From Thermostichus vulcanus str. 'Rupite' (GTDB taxonomy: Bacteria; Cyanobacteriota; Cyanobacteriia; Thermostichales; Thermostichaceae): DNA of 64,000 bases. Location: contig NZ_JAFIRA010000001.1 of assembly GCF_022848905.1 (NCBI RefSeq), positions 124,001 to 188,000 of the forward strand, given 5' to 3'. Numbering within the stretch: the first letter of the stretch is position 1; every line of letters starts with the position of its first letter. Both the position numbers and the translations under genes were made by a program. The notes below the pieces were generated by a model that searched no databases, was not told the origin of the DNA, and worked only from the letters and a program-made list of their open reading frames with translations. Shown here in pieces: positions 15,982-26,361 of this stretch.

Positions 15982-16935
15982 TTAATCTTGAGTCACTTCC
16001 AGCTGATTGTCTGGATCCAGGCTGACCCGAAACTGTTCTGCACCCGTTGGCAAGGGATCCGGAGGCAAATCCGGTAAATCCGCCAGAGGGGTTTGTCCCA
16101 GCCGCTCTTGGGCCAGCTCGTTGGCGGGTTCAGCAGCCAGCAGGGATCCCGTCGCATCCACTGTTACTCGATAAACCAGGCTCTCCTGTAAATCCGGGGG
16201 AGATTGCCACTGATCTGCCAATTGCTCCCGGAGACGGCTGAGAAGATCTAGATCATCCACATCAGCCTCTCGATCTGCAGAAAGGGTGCGGCTATCAGCA
16301 GGGGCAGTCTCTTGGCCAGCTGTTTCGGCGGACTCCAGCGAAGTGGGCGTGGTGAGTTGTTCTTGCACCCGATTGGCAGTTTGGTTTTCTGCTTCTGGGG
16401 TACGGGTGGCCAAAACCCCAACACCGGCCACAACAGCGATTCCCCCCACCACCAGAGCGGCAATGCCGGTGGGTTGACGATACCAAGCCCGTACCGGTTG
16501 AGTCTTGAGACTGCTCAGATGCGGGATATCTGTCGCCACCTGGGTCAAGTTCTCCAGCAGATCGTAAAGCTGCGTCATGGAGAGATCCACCTGGGCAATC
16601 CCTTCTTCTCCCTGCCGAACCGTGAGACGGTGAAAAATAAAATCGAGAGGACGAATGGCAACTGTGCCGCTGAACGTCCCCTTCGGCTCACCCCGCAGCT
16701 GGGATTCAACGTAGCGATTGATCACGGTGATTAGGTCGTTCAGCCAAACGCTATCTCCCCGCAGCATTTTGCGGGCTTCCCCCTGTCGGATTTCCAACTG
16801 GCACTCAAACCCTCGCTGTATCGCTTGCACCGGTGGGGCGGTACCCTTCTCCGGGGCATCGGGGAGAGCCGCGGTTTCCCCCTGAACCGTGAGGGTGGAG
16901 GTGGGTTGCTGATAGGCGTGGCTAATACTAGGCAT
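15982..16935 (-). CDS. DUF4335 family protein (cyanobacterial)
   Basis: This 317-residue cyanobacterium-specific protein begins MPSISHAYQQPTSTLTVQGE, the usual DUF4335 N-terminus, and has a soluble domain of about 170 residues, one transmembrane helix (GIAALVVGGIAVVAGVGVLA) and an acidic, probably disordered C-terminal part. The function is unknown. It lies 54 bases downstream of the DUF3038 gene on the same strand. As I recall these two families often occur together, so the proteins probably act together. I chose the ATG at 16935; a start at 16971 would add 12 residues unlike the family. Confidence 0.8.
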   Translation of the reverse strand: MPSISHAYQQPTSTLTVQGETAALPDAPEKGTAPPVQAIQRGFECQLEIRQGEARKMLRGDSVWLNDLITVINRYVESQLRGEPKGTFSGTVAIRPLDFIFHRLTVRQGEEGIAQVDLSMTQLYDLLENLTQVATDIPHLSSLKTQPVRAWYRQPTGIAALVVGGIAVVAGVGVLATRTPEAENQTANRVQEQLTTPTSLESAETAGQETAPADSRTLSADREADVDDLDLLSRLREQLADQWQSPPDLQESLVYRVTVDATGSLLAAEPANELAQERLGQTPLADLPDLPPDPLPTGAEQFRVSLDPDNQLEVTQD

Positions 16936-16989
16936 GACGGCAAAAGGCGAAGGACATACTACAGAACACAATCAAACACAATCAACCCT

Positions 16990-17664
16990 TCAGGAGGCCG
17001 GGAAGGCATCGGAACTGGAATTGGCGGGTTGGGCAACGTCGTCCTCTTCCTGATCACCTGGCAAATCCATCTCTGGACGGTTGAGCAATGCGGTCCAAAG
17101 TCGTTGGGTGCCCTTGGGACTGCTGTAGAACATCAACTCAATCAGAATGCGCAGGGCCAATTCCGTGATGCTGTTTTCATCTCGCATATCCCCATCCACC
17201 ATACGGCTGCGGTAATGGGAGAGGAATTCGTCCAGGTAATCCCCCACTAGGGGTTGATGGAACGGGTTGCGCTCCTGCTCGACCGCGGCTTCCAACTGTT
17301 CGAGGGTGCTGCGGATACGGGCCTGTTGTTGGGCTGCCATATGGCCAATCACCAGCACAAGGGCGCGGGCTTCCTCGATATCGACCTTCTTACGCCCACC
17401 GCTGCTACGCCGTAAGGGGTTGGCATTGCGGAGTCGCCATAGGGCCACTCGATCCCCAATGCGTTCTTGCAAGTTCAGAGCTTGGGCGGCGGCCAGAACC
17501 GCCTCAGAGCTTTCTCCGCTCAGGGATTCCAGCCCCAGCAATAACAAGTCCAATTGGGCTTTGATAGTGCCGGTGGCTGTGCTGAGACCATCGGGCCGAT
17601 TGTCCAAAAGAGTGTGCTTGTGTTCCACCGTCACGCTGTCAATGGGAGCATTGTGTCTCGACAA
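16990..17664 (-). CDS. DUF3038 family protein (cyanobacterial)
   Basis: This protein of about 224 residues is mostly alpha-helical and soluble, with segments LDLLLLGLESLSGESSEAVL and NPLRRSSGGRKKVDIEEARA that I associate with DUF3038. It precedes the DUF4335 gene in what looks like a two-gene operon. The function is unknown. The start is uncertain: no ATG is available near the family start, so I use the TTG at 17664 (LSRHNAPIDS). A GTG at 17634 is an alternative. The frame stays open to 17808, but the extra upstream residues look non-coding. Confidence 0.75.
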   Translation of the reverse strand: MSRHNAPIDSVTVEHKHTLLDNRPDGLSTATGTIKAQLDLLLLGLESLSGESSEAVLAAAQALNLQERIGDRVALWRLRNANPLRRSSGGRKKVDIEEARALVLVIGHMAAQQQARIRSTLEQLEAAVEQERNPFHQPLVGDYLDEFLSHYRSRMVDGDMRDENSITELALRILIELMFYSSPKGTQRLWTALLNRPEMDLPGDQEEDDVAQPANSSSDAFPAS

Positions 17665-18155
17665 GACTCTATGATCTCTTGTCTGCGCCAAACCCGCAAC
17701 CTGCTCCGCTTGCGCTCTAGGGAAAAATACTTTGTGCCCGTGACCCCGGCAGCCTCGCGGCGGGAAGTTCGGATACCCTAGATTCGGGATCCCACAGACA
17801 CTTACCATGTTCTCATCCCTCTTGGCAAAGGTGCGGGGGCTGCATCTGGCTGTACCTGATTCTCAGCTTAAGAGAACGGTTGGACTTGGGCTGAGCGGTT
17901 GCCAATTTTGCAACAACTGGGTTTTGAACGGGGTCTTGGATACTTTGGGGAGATAGGGATCCCTTCCCCACCCAAGTAACACCTCCGAGGAGAACTCCGT
18001 GTCAGGGTTACGGCTGTAGGTAAGCTGTATATAATAGTGTGCGAGTGTGCGAAGAGAAAGGGAGAACTTCCCCTGGGGTCTTTTTCAGTTGCTAAGTTCT
18101 TGACTTCAGGTTGCCGCTTTTGCCTATACCTGCTGCGTTGGGTACCCCAATTGTG
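17665..18155. other. divergent intergenic region between DUF3038 and FHA genes
   Basis: About 490 bases without a convincing gene. A 49-codon frame starts at ATG 17807 on the plus strand but has no recognisable features. The best promoter-like signal is at 18030-18035 (see separate entry). The DUF3038 promoter should also lie here. Confidence 0.5.
18007..18035 (+). promoter_or_regulatory. candidate promoter upstream of FHA gene
   Basis: A perfect TATAAT at 18030-18035 lies 120 bases before the FHA start. The -35 region at about 18007-18012 (GTTACG) is poor, so an activator or an extended -10 would be needed. Confidence 0.4.
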
Positions 18156-18611
18156 ATGGATGCCTCTGCTCAATCCAAGCCGGTTCATTTGGTCTTGATC
18201 TTCACGGATCAGCTGGGCCAGCGTGGCGTAGTGCTAGACAACATCTACTACTCGGTGGGGCGCTCCCCGAGCAACCACATTCGCCTGTATGATTCTTGCG
18301 TCTCGCGGGAACATGCCCTGATCATCCGCATCCCAGAAGAGAACCAGGCGGGGCACAGCTACATGGTGTTCGATGGCAGCCCTGGATCCCGGCGCAGCAC
18401 CAATGGTTTGTTTGTCAATGGCAAAGCCGTGTTGTCTCACCCTCTCAGGCCGTTCGATAAGATTGGGTTTGGCCCAAATGTCACGGCCATTGTGGAAACC
18501 ACCGATCGCCTCAGCCCGGAAACCCTAGCGGCTCTGTTGAAAACACCTTCTCCTACGGGGTCTACCACTTTGGCTGGGGCCAAAGATACCAAAGGATTTA
18601 CTGCCGCTTGA
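18156..18611 (+). CDS. FHA-domain protein
   Basis: This 151-residue protein is essentially one forkhead-associated domain that binds phosphothreonine peptides. The hallmarks are in order: VGRSPSNHI, SCVSREHALI, and SRRSTNGLFVNG. The C-terminal tail from about residue 125 is Thr/Ser-rich, possibly a regulatory segment. No Ser/Thr kinase is adjacent, although an ABC1-type kinase-like gene lies at 43.3 kb. I chose the ATG at 18156 (MDASAQSKPVHL). A longer frame begins at 18111. Confidence 0.9.
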   Translation: MDASAQSKPVHLVLIFTDQLGQRGVVLDNIYYSVGRSPSNHIRLYDSCVSREHALIIRIPEENQAGHSYMVFDGSPGSRRSTNGLFVNGKAVLSHPLRPFDKIGFGPNVTAIVETTDRLSPETLAALLKTPSPTGSTTLAGAKDTKGFTAA

Positions 18612-18629
18612 TCTGAGCTTGGTAAGGGT

Positions 18630-19469
18630 TTGCGGGCAGGGATCCGGATCCCCGTCGATGCCTGCGAATGGGTTCAATCTTTGTCCAGTCCTGTTGAATT
18701 TTGGGTAACTGTGTCCCCGATCCCGCCTGCTCTGCGCCCTTTTTGGGAAAACGCCTTTGATTTGGAAGCCCACCTGGGATTCTTTCTGGGCCTGGATACG
18801 GCTGATTTACAGGAAAAGCTAAAGGCAGGGCAGCAACAACTGGCAGAGTTGGGTCGGCGAGACTTTCGCTGGGATCAAGCGGATCAGTTTTACCGGGATC
18901 AGGTGGGATCCGCCTATCTGCTGGACTTGGCCGCCTGGCACCTGAGCAGCACCGACTACATTGGCGATACCTTGCGCTTACTGGCGGATCAAGCGCGTGG
19001 GCTGGTGTTGGATTTTGGCGGTGGCATTGGTACCCATGCGATTGGGGCTGCGTTGTGTCCGGCGGTGGAACAGGTGATCTTTTGGGATCTCAACCCGATC
19101 CATCGGCAGTTGATGAAGCTGCGGGCAGAGCAGTTGGGTTTAACAGAACGGATTCGGTGCCCAGAGGTTTTCCCGGCAGGGATCCGCTTCGATACGGTGG
19201 TTTGTTTCGATGTGGTGGAACATTTGCCGGATCCGGTGGGGCAGTTGCGGCAGTTTCACGACTGGCTGAAGCCGGAGGGCAAGCTGGTGATCAACTGGTA
19301 CTTTTTTAAGGGGTTTCAGGGGGAGTTCCCCTTTCATCTCGACGATCCGCAGGTGATTGAGAACTTTTTTCGGGTGTTGCAGAGCCGGTTTTTGGAGGTG
19401 TTTCACCCCTACCTGATCACCAGCCGCTGCTACCGTAAGTTGAATGCTCCGCTTCGGGAAGACGGGTGA
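18630..19469 (+). CDS. class I SAM-dependent methyltransferase
   Basis: This protein of about 279 residues has the methyltransferase motif I LVLDFGGGIGTHAIG, then WDLNPIHRQL for the ribose-binding acidic residue, and FDTVVCFDVVEHLPDPVGQL for the motif II/III region. The first 110 residues are a separate helical segment. The substrate is unknown. The stop codon overlaps the start of the following ABC-2 permease gene (TGATG), so the two are translationally coupled and may share a pathway such as lipid or glycan modification and export. The start is uncertain: TTG at 18630 or GTG at 18711. Confidence 0.8.
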   Translation: MRAGIRIPVDACEWVQSLSSPVEFWVTVSPIPPALRPFWENAFDLEAHLGFFLGLDTADLQEKLKAGQQQLAELGRRDFRWDQADQFYRDQVGSAYLLDLAAWHLSSTDYIGDTLRLLADQARGLVLDFGGGIGTHAIGAALCPAVEQVIFWDLNPIHRQLMKLRAEQLGLTERIRCPEVFPAGIRFDTVVCFDVVEHLPDPVGQLRQFHDWLKPEGKLVINWYFFKGFQGEFPFHLDDPQVIENFFRVLQSRFLEVFHPYLITSRCYRKLNAPLREDG

Positions 19470-20251
19470 TGATGCGCTACTGGCGGGTGTTGCGGCTGTT
19501 TTGGAGTACCTCGATTGCGGCTGAAATGGAGTATCGAGCCAATTTTCTCTTCGCCAGCTTGAGCAGTTTAGGTGGATTGGCGGGGGCCTTGTTTGGGTTG
19601 TCGTTGTTTTATCAGCAAGGGCATCAGTTTGGCGGCTGGAGTTGGCCGGAAGCCTTGATCGTGTTGGGCATATTCACGATCCTACAGGGGGTGGCGACCA
19701 GCAGTTTTAATGCCAATTTGAACCGCATTGTGCAACAGGTTCAGGAAGGCACCCTCGATTTTGTCTTACTCAAACCGATTAGCAGCCAGTTTTGGCTTTC
19801 AGCACGGGTGTTTTCTCCTTGGGGGCTGACGGATATTGGCTTCGGGCTGTCGGTGATCTTGTACGCAGGGATCCAACTGGGGTTACCGCTTTGGGCCTAT
19901 GGGTTGGGTCTCTTGCCGCTGGGGTTGGGGTTGGTCATCCTCTATAGCCTCTGGTTTATGTTGGGGGCAACCAGCATTTGGTTTGTGAAAATCTACAATG
20001 TCACAGAGGTGTTGCGGGGCTTGGTGGAGGCGGGGCGATTTCCGATTGTGGCCTATCCGGCAGCTTACCGAGTGTTTTTTACCTTCATCGTGCCGGTGGC
20101 CTTTTTAACAACGATCCCAGCGGAAACCCTGCTGGGCCGAGTGCAATGGGAATGGCTGTTGGGATCCGCTTTGCTGGCGGTAGGGCTATTGTGGGGATCC
20201 CATATTTTTTGGCGCTTTGCCCTGCGGTTTTACACCAGTGCTTCCAGTTAG
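19469..20251 (+). CDS. ABC-2 type transporter permease (DUF990-like)
   Basis: This 260-residue membrane protein has about six helices and matches the ABC-2 permease family that includes DUF990. Typical stretches are YRANFLFASLSSLGGLAG, VQEGTLDFVLLKPISSQFWL and FIVPVAFLTTIPAETLLG. It is expected to pair with an ATP-binding subunit and often a second permease, and neither is in the window. The start codon ATG at 19469 shares one base with the stop of the upstream methyltransferase. The exported substrate is unknown. Confidence 0.85.
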   Translation: MMRYWRVLRLFWSTSIAAEMEYRANFLFASLSSLGGLAGALFGLSLFYQQGHQFGGWSWPEALIVLGIFTILQGVATSSFNANLNRIVQQVQEGTLDFVLLKPISSQFWLSARVFSPWGLTDIGFGLSVILYAGIQLGLPLWAYGLGLLPLGLGLVILYSLWFMLGATSIWFVKIYNVTEVLRGLVEAGRFPIVAYPAAYRVFFTFIVPVAFLTTIPAETLLGRVQWEWLLGSALLAVGLLWGSHIFWRFALRFYTSASS

Positions 20252-20325
20252 TGGCGGTGAAGCCCGCGCCTGTGCCCGGTTTATTTGTCGGTTTATTTGT
20301 CAAGGGACACCGACTGATTCTGGGT

Positions 20326-21414
20326 CTAAACCTCTCCCCAGCCCGGGTTCAGCTTTTGCTTGAGAGGTCGATAGAACTTGAAATAAGCGATGGATCCCAC
20401 TTGTCTGGCCAAGGTTTTGGCGGGAGTGTCTGCACCGATGCAGCGCTGACAAACGGCGTTGTTCACCTGAAACCGATCAAACCCTTGTCGCAAAGTACAG
20501 GCGGGTGAGCCAGCCAAAATGTCAGCCAGGGATCCCCCTAGCCTCACCTGTCCCAAGGGGATTCGCCCTTCATAATCTTTGCAGCAGGGGACGACGGTGC
20601 CATCGTAGAGAACCCCCGCCTGCTGGGATCCCCCATTGCAATAACCCCAACGGGCCGGGATCACCTGTTCAGTCTCGACATTGCTCCAGCTATCTAGGGG
20701 GAAAGTTTCCAAAACCAAGCGCGGATGGATGCGAATGAGTTGCCAACGTCCGGGTCGGTAGGTCTCAATTTGGGATCCCACCCAAGCAGCATCGGGGGCA
20801 TCCGGGATCCCTTCGAGGGCGCGCGTGGCCCAAGCCGAGAGTTCTGAACGCATCTGTTGTGCGGAGTTGATCACCGCAAGGGCTTTGTGGGGCACCAAAA
20901 AGGGGTGGGGGCTAGTATCGAGGAACTTTAGGTGAACCTGGGTGGGGCTATCGGAGCGCAGATGCGCTTGCAGAAACTGGGTAATGCCGGCAAAGTAGCG
21001 CTCGGCGGTGAGGCGAGGGGGGGCACCCCGAATCAGGAATGTCACCGGATCGGGGGTTTGCAGAGAAATCGTCAGTTTGGGAAGACGACTGTGGATGAGC
21101 CGATCAATGTGCTCTGGCCAGAGGGCAAAGGTGCTGCCATTGCTGGTCAGGTGCAAATCAAGGCCGCGTGCCACCGCCATGTCAATGCCCAGAAAGATAT
21201 GCGGGTAGAGCAGCGGCTCCCCCATCAGGTGAAAGGTGAGGATGCGGGCCAATCCGGTTGCTGCCACCTCATCCAAAATCTGCTCCAACAGAGCCGGATC
21301 CATGTGCCCCCGTCGCCGCTGCATGATCCCATCTGGACAAAACTCACATTTGAAGTTGCAAACGTTGGTCACCTCAAGGTGCAGGCGCTCCAGTTGGGGA
21401 ACAGTAGAAGGCAT
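20326..21414 (-). CDS. radical SAM protein with SPASM-like C-terminus
   Basis: This 362-residue protein has the radical SAM cluster motif CNFKCEFC (Cys19, 23 and 26), followed by LMGEPLLYP and LHLTSNGSTF. These hold a 4Fe-4S cluster and S-adenosylmethionine. Near the C-terminus there are further cysteines (GYCNGG, VVPCCKDYEG, AVCQRCIG) in the arrangement of a SPASM domain carrying auxiliary clusters. Such enzymes mature peptides or modify small molecules. No precursor peptide gene is evident nearby. I chose the ATG at 21414; an upstream start at 21441 would add nine residues. Confidence 0.85.
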   Translation of the reverse strand: MPSTVPQLERLHLEVTNVCNFKCEFCPDGIMQRRRGHMDPALLEQILDEVAATGLARILTFHLMGEPLLYPHIFLGIDMAVARGLDLHLTSNGSTFALWPEHIDRLIHSRLPKLTISLQTPDPVTFLIRGAPPRLTAERYFAGITQFLQAHLRSDSPTQVHLKFLDTSPHPFLVPHKALAVINSAQQMRSELSAWATRALEGIPDAPDAAWVGSQIETYRPGRWQLIRIHPRLVLETFPLDSWSNVETEQVIPARWGYCNGGSQQAGVLYDGTVVPCCKDYEGRIPLGQVRLGGSLADILAGSPACTLRQGFDRFQVNNAVCQRCIGADTPAKTLARQVGSIAYFKFYRPLKQKLNPGWGEV

Positions 21415-21562
21415 GGGAAACCCTTGGGCTAGACAAGTCACGGGGCGAGAGTAACACTGTATGGGTTCATCCTAGGATCCCAGTTCGATTTTCATCTCAA
21501 TCTCATTTTTGAGTTGGGATCCCTCGGTTAGGCTAGCGATAGACCCTTTGGCGCGATCCAAC

Positions 21563-23395
21563 ATGTCCTATCAACCGATCGAAAACTACGGCATTATCGG
21601 CAATATGCAAAGTGTGGCGCTGGTGGGGATGAATGGTTCGATTGATTGGCTGTGCTTGCCCCGTTTCGATTCTCCCAGTATTTTCGGTGCCCTTTTGGAT
21701 GATGAAAAAGGAGGCCGATTTCAAATTACAGCGGTGGGAGAAAGGGTCAAAAGCCAGCAATTCTATTGGCCGGATACCAATGTACTGGTGACCCGCTTTT
21801 TTGCTGAAACCGGCATCGGCGACGTGGTGGATTACATGACGGTGGGTCTGCGACCGGATGAACCAGGCTACCACTGGCTGATCCGGCGGGTACGGGCGGT
21901 GCGGGGCAGTATGACCTTCAAGCTGATCTGTCGGCCTGCGTTTAACTATGGACGGGATCCCCACGACACCAAGTTGATCGGCTGTGGGGCTAACTTTATC
22001 AGTAAAGACTTGGCCCTGGAACTGACGGCTCACGTGCCGCTAGAGATTGATGGGGATGGAGTCGTTTCAGAATTTACCCTGCAAGAAGAACAAACCACCT
22101 TTGTGGTGCTACAGCAGGATCGAGATTTGAGCACCTGCGACATTGTGGAACAGCAACGGGCGGATGAGCTGTTTTTGCACACCGTTCAGTTTTGGCGGCA
22201 CTGGGTTTCGCAGTGTACCTATACGGGTCGCTGGCGGGAAATGGTACATCGATCGGCCCTGGCCCTGAAGTTACTCACCTACGAGCCCACCGGAGGGATC
22301 ATCGCCGCGGCCACCACCAGTTTGCCGGAAGGGATTGGCGGCGAACGCAACTGGGACTACCGCTACACCTGGATTCGAGATGCGGCCTTTACCATTTATG
22401 CCCTGATGCGCATTGGCTTCACGGAAGAGGCGGCCCGATTTATGCACTGGATCGAGGAGCGCACCCACGATGCCAACCCGGATGGATCCCTGCAACTGGT
22501 GTATGCCATTGATGGGCGCAAAGACCTAACGGAGATCACCTTGGATCATTTGGAGGGCTACAAGGGATCCCGTCCGGTTCGCATTGGCAATGGTGCCTAC
22601 AACCAACTGCAACTGGATATCTACGGGGAGCTGATGGACTCGGTTTACCTGTTCAACAAATATGGGATCCCAATCTCCTACGACTTTTGGACCCAACTGC
22701 GCCGCTTGGTGGATTGGGTTTGTGATAACTGGAACCAACCGGATGAAGGGGTATGGGAGGTGCGCGGTGGCCCGCAGCATTTTGTCTATTCCCGTCTGAT
22801 GTGCTGGGTGGCGCTGGATCGGGCGTTGCGGCTGGCCAACAAACGCTCCTTCCCTGCCGATCGCCTGCGCTGGGAACGGATCCGCGACCAAATCTACGAA
22901 GAGATCATGGACAAAGGCTGGAACGAGCAGCTGCAAACCTTTGTGCAAGCCTACGGCAGCGAAGCCCTGGATGCTTCCACCCTGATCATGCCGTTGGTGT
23001 TGTTCTTGGCTCCCACAGATCCGCGCATGATCAAAACGCTGGAGGCCATTAGCCGTCCCCTACGACAAGGGGGCCTGATGATGGGGGGCTTGGTTCACCG
23101 CTACGATGTCCACAAAACCGATGATGGTCTGAAGGGAGAAGAAGGCACGTTCAACATCTGCTCGTTTTGGATGGTCGAAGCCATGACCCGGGCCGGGGCC
23201 GCCGATCCAATCTGGCTAGAGCGGGCCCGCCTGATGTTTGAAGAGATGCTGGGGTATTCCAACCACCTCGGCCTCTATGCAGAGCAGATTGGTTCTAGTG
23301 GCGAGGCATTGGGGAATTTCCCCCAAGCCTTTACCCATCTGGCCTTGATCAGTGCCGCCTTCAACCTGGATCGGGCCTTAGGTCAACGGGATTAG
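21563..23395 (+). CDS. glycoside hydrolase family 15 protein (glucoamylase/trehalase-like)
   Basis: This 610-residue protein has the GH15 layout: an N-terminal beta-sandwich ([20 protein letters not shown] and [20 protein letters not shown]) and a C-terminal alpha/alpha barrel starting near [19 protein letters not shown]. The conserved [17 protein letters not shown] carries a candidate catalytic Glu. There is no signal peptide, so it acts in the cytoplasm, probably on alpha-glucans or trehalose. The ATG at 21563 matches the family start [10 protein letters not shown]. It stands alone, divergent from the radical SAM gene. Confidence 0.92.
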   Translation: MSYQPIENYGIIGNMQSVALVGMNGSIDWLCLPRFDSPSIFGALLDDEKGGRFQITAVGERVKSQQFYWPDTNVLVTRFFAETGIGDVVDYMTVGLRPDEPGYHWLIRRVRAVRGSMTFKLICRPAFNYGRDPHDTKLIGCGANFISKDLALELTAHVPLEIDGDGVVSEFTLQEEQTTFVVLQQDRDLSTCDIVEQQRADELFLHTVQFWRHWVSQCTYTGRWREMVHRSALALKLLTYEPTGGIIAAATTSLPEGIGGERNWDYRYTWIRDAAFTIYALMRIGFTEEAARFMHWIEERTHDANPDGSLQLVYAIDGRKDLTEITLDHLEGYKGSRPVRIGNGAYNQLQLDIYGELMDSVYLFNKYGIPISYDFWTQLRRLVDWVCDNWNQPDEGVWEVRGGPQHFVYSRLMCWVALDRALRLANKRSFPADRLRWERIRDQIYEEIMDKGWNEQLQTFVQAYGSEALDASTLIMPLVLFLAPTDPRMIKTLEAISRPLRQGGLMMGGLVHRYDVHKTDDGLKGEEGTFNICSFWMVEAMTRAGAADPIWLERARLMFEEMLGYSNHLGLYAEQIGSSGEALGNFPQAFTHLALISAAFNLDRALGQRD

Positions 23396-23461
23396 CTCTG
23401 GATTCCAGGGATCCCTACCCGCTGCGGCTAACATGGGCATGGCCCGTTCTGCTTGAGCCTT

Positions 23462-24391
23462 ATGTCGCTACCGTCATTCCTGTTGACTGTTCAGCCTATC
23501 CGTGGCCTGCGGATCTTGCCTGTGAGCCTTGCGGTTGTCTTGGGGATGGGGGGATGGGGATCCCTGGCCTCTGCCCAAGTGTTGATGCATGTGCCCGTAC
23601 CCAATGGGGGCTTGATGCAGGCGCAAGGGTTACAACTGGCCACCGACTCATTGCGATTGGCACAGTTTGGCCAAGCGGAGGAAGCCCTCCGTCGCTTGCA
23701 ACTGGCGGTTGAAATGGTGCCTAATTCCTCAGAGTTGCACTACGTTTTGGGCAATGTGCATCTGGAACTGGGAGATTATGCCCAGGCCAACCAATCGCTG
23801 CAAAAGGCCCGGGCTTTGGCCCCAGAGGATGCCGCTGTTCTCTACTCGCTAGGGTCTTCTTACCTACGACAGGGCAGTTATTTTGCCGCCACTGAAGCCC
23901 TAGAACGGGCGGTCGCCCTGCAACCGGATAACCCCAATGCCCGCTTCCAATTGGGCAATGCCTATTGGCTACTGAATGACGGCGACCGTGCCCGCCAGGA
24001 ATATGAGGAAGCCCTAAAACTGGATCCCTCCTACTGGCCGGCCATGAACAACATTGGCCTGGTGGACTACGAGCAGGGGGATATCGATGCTGCCATCGAC
24101 CGCTGGGAACGCACCTTGGAGATGATTGACTCTATGGCAGAACCCTACCTGGCGCTGGCCACCGCCCTCTACATCCGGGGAGAAACCGAGCGGGCAGAAG
24201 AGCTGGGTGCAAAAGCGATGCGCTTGGATCCGGAATATGCCCGCTTGCAGGTGCTACGGGAAAACCTCTGGGGGGAAAAGCTCATGCGGGATGTGCAGAT
24301 CCTGCTGCGAACCCGTCCTGTTGCCGAAGCTCTGCAACAAGCTGCTATCGATCAGTTCAATCAGCAAATGGGGCTTTCAGAATCAGAATAA
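23462..24391 (+). CDS. exported TPR-repeat protein
   Basis: This 309-residue protein has a signal peptide (hydrophobic segment VSLAVVLGMGGWGSLASA, cleavage near ASAQ) and at least five tetratricopeptide repeats from about residue 60 to 270, for example SELHYVLGNVHLELGDYAQA and NARFQLGNAYWLLNDGDRA. TPR arrays bind other proteins, so a periplasmic assembly or scaffold role is likely. It is convergent with dxs, 26 bases apart. The start at ATG 23462 is preferred over TTG 23453. No specific function can be assigned. Confidence 0.85.
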   Translation: MSLPSFLLTVQPIRGLRILPVSLAVVLGMGGWGSLASAQVLMHVPVPNGGLMQAQGLQLATDSLRLAQFGQAEEALRRLQLAVEMVPNSSELHYVLGNVHLELGDYAQANQSLQKARALAPEDAAVLYSLGSSYLRQGSYFAATEALERAVALQPDNPNARFQLGNAYWLLNDGDRARQEYEEALKLDPSYWPAMNNIGLVDYEQGDIDAAIDRWERTLEMIDSMAEPYLALATALYIRGETERAEELGAKAMRLDPEYARLQVLRENLWGEKLMRDVQILLRTRPVAEALQQAAIDQFNQQMGLSESE

Positions 24392-24417
24392 GTCAGCCAC
24401 GGTAAGCCAGCTAATCA

Positions 24418-26361
24418 TTAACCCACCAGAGGAACCTCACCCAGGGATCCAGCTGGAAAGCGTGCTTGAAACTTGTCCCGAATCCGTTCGGCGATTCCAG
24501 CACTGTTCAGACCTAATTCTGCCAAGGCTTCCTCGGGGGTGGCATGCTCTACCCATTGATCGGGCACGCCCAAGCGCAGCAGCGGCACTCTCAAATCTGC
24601 ATCGATCAACGCTTCCCCAACCGCTGAACCAAACCCACCCATCAGGCAGCCCTCTTCCACTGTCACCACCAAGCGGCTCTGCTCCGCCAAAGGCAGGATC
24701 AGCTCCGTATCGAGGGGCTTGGCAAAGCGGGCATTGACCACCGTGGCTGAAATGCCGTGCTCCTTCAGAATCTCAGCAGCCTGCAAACTGGGATGCACCA
24801 TCGATCCATAGGCCAGAATCAACACCTCCCCGCCGCTGCGCAGCACCTCCGCTTTGCCAATCGGCAGGGGCTCCCAGCCTTCTTCCGCTAGGGGGACTCC
24901 CACCCCAGATCCCCGTGGGTAACGCATGGCAATCGGGCCAGCCGTGTAGTTCACCCCTGTCACCAACATCCGTTGCAACTCGGCCTCATCTTTGGGCGCC
25001 ATTACCACCATGCCGGGAATACAACGCAGGTAAGCGATATCGTACATGCCTTGGTGAGTGGGACCGTCTGCCCCCACAACCCCTGCGCGATCCAAACAGA
25101 AGAAAACCGGCAGCTTTTGGATGCAGACATCGTGGATAATCTGGTCATAGGCCCGCTGCAGGAAGGTGGAGTAGATGGCCACCACCGGGCGCAACCCTTC
25201 ACAGGCCATCCCTGCTGCCAAAGTCACCGCATGTTGCTCGGCAATCCCAACATCCACAAACTGATCTGGCAGTTTTTCTTTCAGCTTGGTCAACCCCGTA
25301 CCCGTATCCATGGCTGCTGTGATGCCGATAATGCGGGGATCCTGCTCGGCCAATTTACAAAGGGCATGGCCAAACACCTTGCTATAGCTCGGTGGCTTGG
25401 GTTTGGTCGAAGGATAAGGCTTGCCAGTGGCCAAATCAAAGCGAGATTGGGCGTGATAACCCACCTGTTCCGCTTCGGCGGGGGCATACCCTTTCCCTTT
25501 GACGGTAACCACATGCACCAGCACTGGGCCTGGGATCCCGTGGGCCAACTCAAAGGCATCCAGCAACTCCGCCAGGTTATGCCCGTCCACCGGCCCGACA
25601 TAGGTAAAGCCCAGCTCCTCAAAGATGATGCCGGTTTTGTTGTTTTGTACCGCCGTGACCAATTTCATGGTCTCTTTCATGCGGTCAATTTCTGGACTGA
25701 GGCTGGATCCCAGTAGAGGCAGATTCTTGAGCTGTTCTTCTAGGCTATCGGCCAAAAACTGCACCGGTGGGCTAAGGCGCAGGCGATTCAAATAGCGGGG
25801 GATCGCCCCTACATTGGGGGAAATGGACATGCCATTGTCATTGAGGATCACCATCAAGTTGGTCTTGGGCAGATGTCCGGCGTGGTTGATCGCCTCATAA
25901 GCCATACCCCCCGTCAGGGCACCATCACCAATGATGGCCACCACTTTGAAGTTGTCCCCACGCCGATCCCGCGCAATCGCCATGCCCAAAGCAGCGGAAA
26001 TGCTGGTGGAAGCATGCCCTGCCCCGAAATGGTCAAAGCGGCTCTCGCTACGCTTCAGGTATCCGGCAATGCCTCCCTTTTGGCGCAAGGTATGAAAGTT
26101 GGCATACCTGCCGGTGAGCATCTTGTGAGCATAGGCTTGGTGTCCCACATCCCAAATCACCTTGTCTCGATCCAGGTCGAGGGTTTTATAGAGGGCTAAG
26201 GTCAGCTCCACCACCCCCAGTCCCGGCCCCAAGTGACAACCGACAGGGGAATTGGCCGCGGTTTGCAGGTGCTTGTCTCGAATCTGGCGGGCTAGACTGC
26301 GCAACTGGCTCAGGTTAAGAGCGTGCAGCTGGTTGGGATGAGTGAGATCACTCAGGTGCAT
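24418..26361 (-). CDS. dxs: 1-deoxy-D-xylulose-5-phosphate synthase
   Basis: This 647-residue thiamin-diphosphate enzyme makes 1-deoxy-D-xylulose-5-phosphate from pyruvate and glyceraldehyde-3-phosphate, the first step of the MEP isoprenoid pathway that supplies carotenoids, phytol and quinones. Motifs are [16 protein letters not shown], the cofactor-binding [28 protein letters not shown], and the transketolase-like [15 protein letters not shown] with a catalytic Glu. The length is normal. It is divergent from cysK across a 253-base gap. Confidence 0.97.
   Translation of the reverse strand: MHLSDLTHPNQLHALNLSQLRSLARQIRDKHLQTAANSPVGCHLGPGLGVVELTLALYKTLDLDRDKVIWDVGHQAYAHKMLTGRYANFHTLRQKGGIAGYLKRSESRFDHFGAGHASTSISAALGMAIARDRRGDNFKVVAIIGDGALTGGMAYEAINHAGHLPKTNLMVILNDNGMSISPNVGAIPRYLNRLRLSPPVQFLADSLEEQLKNLPLLGSSLSPEIDRMKETMKLVTAVQNNKTGIIFEELGFTYVGPVDGHNLAELLDAFELAHGIPGPVLVHVVTVKGKGYAPAEAEQVGYHAQSRFDLATGKPYPSTKPKPPSYSKVFGHALCKLAEQDPRIIGITAAMDTGTGLTKLKEKLPDQFVDVGIAEQHAVTLAAGMACEGLRPVVAIYSTFLQRAYDQIIHDVCIQKLPVFFCLDRAGVVGADGPTHQGMYDIAYLRCIPGMVVMAPKDEAELQRMLVTGVNYTAGPIAMRYPRGSGVGVPLAEEGWEPLPIGKAEVLRSGGEVLILAYGSMVHPSLQAAEILKEHGISATVVNARFAKPLDTELILPLAEQSRLVVTVEEGCLMGGFGSAVGEALIDADLRVPLLRLGVPDQWVEHATPEEALAELGLNSAGIAERIRDKFQARFPAGSLGEVPLVG

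Noticed and set aside
17807-17956. 49-codon plus-strand frame after the DUF3038 gene
   Set aside because: No domain, no clear ribosome site, and it overlaps the presumed divergent promoter region.
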